A stretch of DNA of 64,000 nucleotides from Annulohypoxylon bovei var. microspora (Eukaryota; Ascomycota; Sordariomycetes; Xylariales; Hypoxylaceae): assembly GCA_022836615.1 (NCBI GenBank), contig MU405211.1, positions 62,001-126,000 on the forward strand, in the 5' to 3' direction. The notes under the pieces were generated by a model that saw only the letters and a list, made by a program, of their open reading frames with translations, was not told where the DNA came from and ran no database searches. This document shows, in pieces, positions 59,717-64,000 of the stretch. A program made the position numbers and the translations under genes. Every line of letters starts with the position of its first letter. The first letter of the stretch is position 1.

Positions 59717-61523
59717 ATGTCAAACTCTTCTATAGCCGCGACAGCTATGCTAGCCTCAAGACTTGAGGGCCATGTGGTGACGTCAAACGATAAACAATAC
59801 GAACTTGGGAGAGATTTTCCCTGGTCAGTTTATCTCACTCTAAGATGGTAAAAAATAACAAGCTAGATGAAACGGCTATAAAGCCTTTAAGGAACAAGGG
59901 AAATTGCTAATAGGTTTCCTGCAGGTCTCGAACTTGTTGGCTCCCTGCCGCCTGTTACGTGCAGCCTCGTACCCCTGATGAGGTTGCTGTTGCGCTGAAA
60001 AGTATTAAGGAGGCAGGATCTCAGTTCGCCATCCGGTGTGGCGGACACAACTGCAACACTAATGTTAGCAGTGTGGACGGCTCTGGAGTTGTGATCGATC
60101 TACGTAACCTCAACACGCTTTCGCTTGATAAAACAAGCGGTGTCGCTCGCATCGGTTCTGGAAACACTTGGGAGCAAGCATACGCTTTCCTAGAGGAGTA
60201 CGGTCTCACTGCTATAGGAGGGCGGCAGAATGATGTTGGAGTAGGAGGGTTTCTTCTAGGAGGTTAGTTTCCGTGGTTTCACATAATTATTATAGTAGGA
60301 CGAGATACTAACATGAATTGGCAGGGGGTATGTCTGCGTTTTGCAATCTCTATGGGCTAGGAGTAGACAGCATCGTCAATTTTGAGGTAAGCTGCCTATG
60401 CCAGAATATTGATAATATTAATCTCCAATCTTCAATGCTTACCCCTATTTAAGGTAGTCCTTGCAGACTCAACTATAGTGAACGCGAACAAGAATGAAAA
60501 TTCAGACCTCTATCGCGCTCTTAAAGGGGGAGGCCCTAACTTTGGTATGCTACTATCCAACTGCCATGAAAACTGGGTTAAATTTATTGATGGTATCTCA
60601 AAACCAGGTATCGTGACCCGGTTCGACATCCAGACTTACGAAATCAAAGCTCAATACACTTTAAACATATATGACCGTGCAGACTACGCCAATATCTTGC
60701 GTGCAACTATCGAAGTACAGGAAGCAATGGAGACGGATCCGAAATACGGCATGTTCGTCACCTTTAATCCTACCATGTGCTTCGTGGGTCTTTTCTACGC
60801 CGACTGGATCGAGGAGACTCCGAGGGCCTTCCAATCATTCTTCAATCTCAAGAGCTTGGTAAGCTCGGTGGTGCCAACTACAAACGGCACAATGAAGTCA
60901 CTCGTGAATGCTTTAGGGCCCGCGACGCATCTCCGGTAAGGACATGGGGTCGTCCACTGACGCTAAGTTAAATGTATCTAATCAAAAGACAGACGTCAGG
61001 TTTGCACAGCCAGCACCAAGATTTCATACGATATGTATCTTGACGTACACAGACATTGGTTGAAAATGTTAGAGAAATATCCAGGCGCTGGCAATATGTT
61101 CTATGCCATACAACCCGTATCAACAGCCGTTCCGCAGCTCGCAGAGGCCCGAGGCGGAAACTCACTTGGCATGGAGTGTGTTCCACAGACCTGTAGGTCC
61201 CTATCTTGTAATTGGGCTACGTGGGAGTTTTCATTAATAATCTAGTAGGGTGGGCGTTCGCCTCTGAGTGGCAGGACGAAGAAAATGATGCATCAGGGTA
61301 TCAGGGGGTAAGCGAGCTCTGCTCAGGCGCGCAGAAGATTGCCCAGGATAAGGGGCAGCTGCTTGACCTCCTATTCATGAACGATGCTTCAACTTCTCAA
61401 AACGTGCTAGGCAGTTACGGCGCAGACAGTGCTAGGAGATTGCAAGAGACGGCAGCCAAGTATGATCCCGAGGGGGTCTTCCAGAAGCTTCAGAAAGACG
61501 GCTTCCTTATACGGAAGATGTAG
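59717..61523 (+). CDS. FAD-linked oxidoreductase, BBE/FAD_binding_4 family
   Basis: Seven exons: 59717-59823, 59925-60262, 60325-60386, 60454-60544, 60608-60935, 60993-61192 and 61246-61523, 467 residues. The N-terminal PCMH-type FAD domain shows YVQPRTPDEVAVALKSI, FAIRCGGHNCNTN with His77, which is usually the covalent flavin attachment residue, VGVGGFLLGGGMSAFCNLYG and LYRALKGGGPNFGIVTRFD. The second cysteinyl flavin anchor of bicovalent berberine-bridge enzymes seems replaced (LGVDS in place of LGCDN-like), suggesting monocovalent FAD. No signal peptide is obvious. Such enzymes oxidise sugars, alcohols or alkaloid/polyketide intermediates with O2 and are common in secondary-metabolite clusters. 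The fourth intron (60545-60607, 63 bp) has no stop and keeps frame if retained. The gene lies tail-to-tail with the GST gene. Confidence 0.9.
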
Positions 61524-61666
61524 TCAATACCACCCCTATCGTATGGCGCACGTAAACTAGGTTGCTGCAAGATTTTCATTCAAATAGAGTCCCTTAGCCA
61601 AATTCCTGACAATTCTTCAACATCTAATCTAGCCTATCACATAGGACATGATTGCAGTACCTTGAA

Positions 61667-62581
61667 TCACTGCGGGTTGGCAGCACTTTCCGCCTTGATC
61701 TTAGCCTCGTACTCCTGGAAGTTCTTAGTTCCCTTCGGCATGCCATTCCACATCAGACCCTGCTCATCCATCAGTACCGCTCTGGTCTCCATGATCTTCT
61801 TCCACGAATCCCGCGAGGTCATGCGCTCGTGCCAAGCTTTCACGTTGGGAAACCCGTCGAACTTGTTCGGCTCTGGCACGCTGAGCGAGGTGTCTACCCG
61901 GTCATTCCAAGGGACCCAAGCCATGTCGGCGTAGGTCATCTTGTCGCCTACAAGCCACTGCTTGCCCTCGAGGTGGCCTTCCAAGACGCCGAGAACACGG
62001 AGCACTTGCTTAGTGTACCGGTCAATAGCCGATGGGACTTTCTCGGGGTGCAGATGGATGAACCTAGGTTAATAAGCGTTAGATATTTACTTTTAGATTA
62101 GCAGATATGGTACTTACCAGGCAGCTACACCGTAGTAAGGTCCCTGTCCACTCATTTGGAAGTGTAGCCATTGGTTCAAAAGATGCTCCTCTGGGAAGGT
62201 AGTGTAAGTCAGAGTGTGCTTAGTATCATATTGTTTGATAATGTAAGTGATGATAGCTCCTGACTCCCATAGTGTCAAGCCGGTATTCGGGTCCTCTATA
62301 GCCGGAACACGGCCGTTAGGGTTGACATCGATCAGAGGCTTCTTCTTCACATCGTCGAATCTTATAGACTTGATCTCATACGGCACCTGTAGCTCTTCGA
62401 GAACAAATATCACCTAGAGTAGGGTTAATATGAGAGCTCCGTAGGGCCAGAGCTTTGCTTACCTTCCAGGGATTAGGTCCAGGGGCTAGAAATTATTTAG
62501 CGGAAGCCACGGATAAGAAAAAGGGTGCGAATTATCAATGATAGACTTACGGGTTACCCATACACGAATAGGTAGCGTCAT
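61667..62581 (-). CDS. glutathione S-transferase (Ure2p-like)
   Basis: Four exons on the minus strand: 62581-62551, a 23-bp micro-exon 62485-62463, 62413-62118 and 62063-61667 (introns 65, 49, 54 bp), 248 residues. The micro-exon supplies PGPNPWK, the conserved loop next to the glutathione site of Ure2p-like enzymes. It is followed by VIFVLEELQVPYE, NPNGRVPAIEDP (cis-Pro of the thioredoxin fold) and ESGAIITYI (glutathione-binding Ser). The helical C-terminal domain carries GDKMTYADMAWVPW. Expected to conjugate or reduce electrophiles with glutathione in the cytosol. The neighbouring FAD oxidase ends 143 bp away in opposite orientation. The conserved PNPWK motif supports the reconstructed first exons. 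Confidence 0.92.
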
Positions 62582-64000
62582 GTTAGTGTAGCTTCTTAAA
62601 AAAAAAAGATGATATATGAACTAGTCGATCGTGTAGCTAAGGAATATTCTTTGAGCTAGAAAAGAATCGTATGTACGGGTTGGGATGGTCTTTTTATTAG
62701 ATATAAAAATGCCAACTCACAAAACTCGATAAGAAAGAACAGTAAGGGGCAGTAGCATGATATGTTGGTAGGTAGGTACATATATTACACCAAGTACACG
62801 AATTACTCATAGCCTTACAGTTCTTTGGGGTGTATGATAGGGACCACCTTTCCTTGGGTATCGTTTTAGATTAAAAAGAGGACGCAAGGGAGAGGTTTAG
62901 CTTAGTGCCGCGTCAACACCATTGCAACGAACGAGAAAAGCTACTAAATCGAGGACAAACCAGACAGGTATTATGATCAAAAGAGCGCCATAATTGTGGA
63001 ACTATATTTTTATATTACTTACATCTAAGACTTTAACAGAGCTTACAAAATATTCTTTAAACGCAATTCGCTTTCATGTAAATCATATTTGAAGCCATCA
63101 AAATAATATTCTTGAGCTCGGATGTTATCATGCAGTTGGTGGTTATTTTATAACAAGAATCCAAGAAATGAACCAACAATTTTACACGTGTAAATTTAAG
63201 CAACTCGAAATAATTGTCCTAAAGTGATAATAGTGTATAAAAATATAGCCAAGTTGTTATCACATGTTGTTGATATTATTAATAATAGCCTGGACCATCT
63301 TGAAATGTAAACGCTTTAAATATAAGAGAAACACTGTTGCGGCAAAACGTGGGACCCATTGCTAGCCATACAACTACAGATATCGTGATGAACGCATACT
63401 TGGGTATATATGGTATAATAAAGCCTTCGAAAACTTTCATGAAATAAAAGCGGTTATTTTTATTTTTATTTTCGTATTTCATTTAGTCGCCATTTTAACG
63501 AAAATATTATTCCTTTTTATTAATTCATAAAATGCCCAGGCCATTATGGGTTTCACTTTTCATTTCGGTCGTGTAAAATGTACCGCCGAACACATAATAT
63601 TGCAACATAATTAAATGATACATAAAAAAGATTAATAAACTGAGACTACTTATTAATACAAGGGACGATAAACTACACGATTATAAGTAAAGTGATCATT
63701 CGATAAGTTCATTAATACGAGAGCCTCAAGCTTCAGAGGCAGAACCCGATGAACTTTTTCTTAGAATTTTTATTTAGATTTAATGGAATATTTCGAAAAT
63801 TTGACCTCCAATCCTACGTATAAATAAAGAACTTCGTTACTTAAAGTCCAATGGCTATGTTTATTCTCTTAATACGAAATGAAAAGGACATCTAAAATAT
63901 GAATCAAGAAATGAGTGCGAAAATTAAGGGCAATTGTTATTCGATACCGGTTTTGAAAAGGAAAAAGGAGAAGCGCTAATGAGAAACCACCAGGGCTCTA
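62582..64000. other. AT-rich region, no gene seen
   Basis: About 1.4 kb of strongly AT-rich sequence to the window end with no ORF of interest (a 67-codon minus-strand frame at 63279-63482 has no support). It may be the start of an AT-rich, repeat-derived block. Confidence 0.5.

Overview
The window looks like a contig interior from a filamentous ascomycete (Pezizomycotina, probably Sordariomycetes). Genes are interrupted by short GT-AG introns of about 48-141 bp with CTAAC/CTGAC-like branch points. The gene set includes PTH11/SAT4-type receptors, a DUF7707 GPI protein, a TRP-like channel, fungal CAZymes and a degenerate Ty3/gypsy element. Gene-dense stretches alternate with gene-poor, AT-rich stretches (about 16.3-27.1 kb, 36.6-39.2 kb, 43.3-46.4 kb, 62.6-64 kb). 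All exon joins given here were worked out by hand from splice signals and reading phase.

Layout. 0.2-3.9 kb: a TRP-like polytopic membrane protein (minus). 7.4-7.8 kb: a small membrane protein. 8.2-16.3 kb: a housekeeping block with a MutL-family mismatch-repair protein (Mlh2 type, minus), lumazine synthase (plus, sharing a 786-bp divergent promoter) and a conserved low-complexity fungal protein (minus). 16.3-27.1 kb: gene-poor, with two decayed Ty3/gypsy 3' ends. 27.2-31.1 kb: GAR transformylase (purine synthesis) and a manganese-type cation diffusion facilitator. 31.8-35 kb: a nest of a truncated MFS transporter, a long-TIR element, a MITE and a possible retroposon. 35.3-36.6 kb: a PTH11-like receptor in four exons. 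39.3-43.3 kb: a putative amidoligase and a DUF7707 GPI-anchored protein. 46.5-52 kb: secreted GH53 galactanase, a Cys-rich single-pass membrane protein and a GH17 glucanase. 52.2-62.6 kb: FAD monooxygenase, second PTH11-like receptor, sugar transporter, BBE-like FAD oxidase and GST, resembling an accessory metabolic cluster without a visible backbone synthase.

How the parts relate. The 8-31 kb genes are primary metabolism, DNA repair and metal homeostasis. The 35-62 kb genes are outward-facing: receptors, wall and pectin-active enzymes, GPI protein, transporter, redox and detoxification enzymes. Between genes there are several short non-autonomous elements with visible inverted repeats. There is also a striking palindromic 10-mer, TACCTAGGTA, present in 11 exact copies, all outside coding exons. 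I saw no rRNA gene, convincing tRNA, CRISPR array or viral gene.
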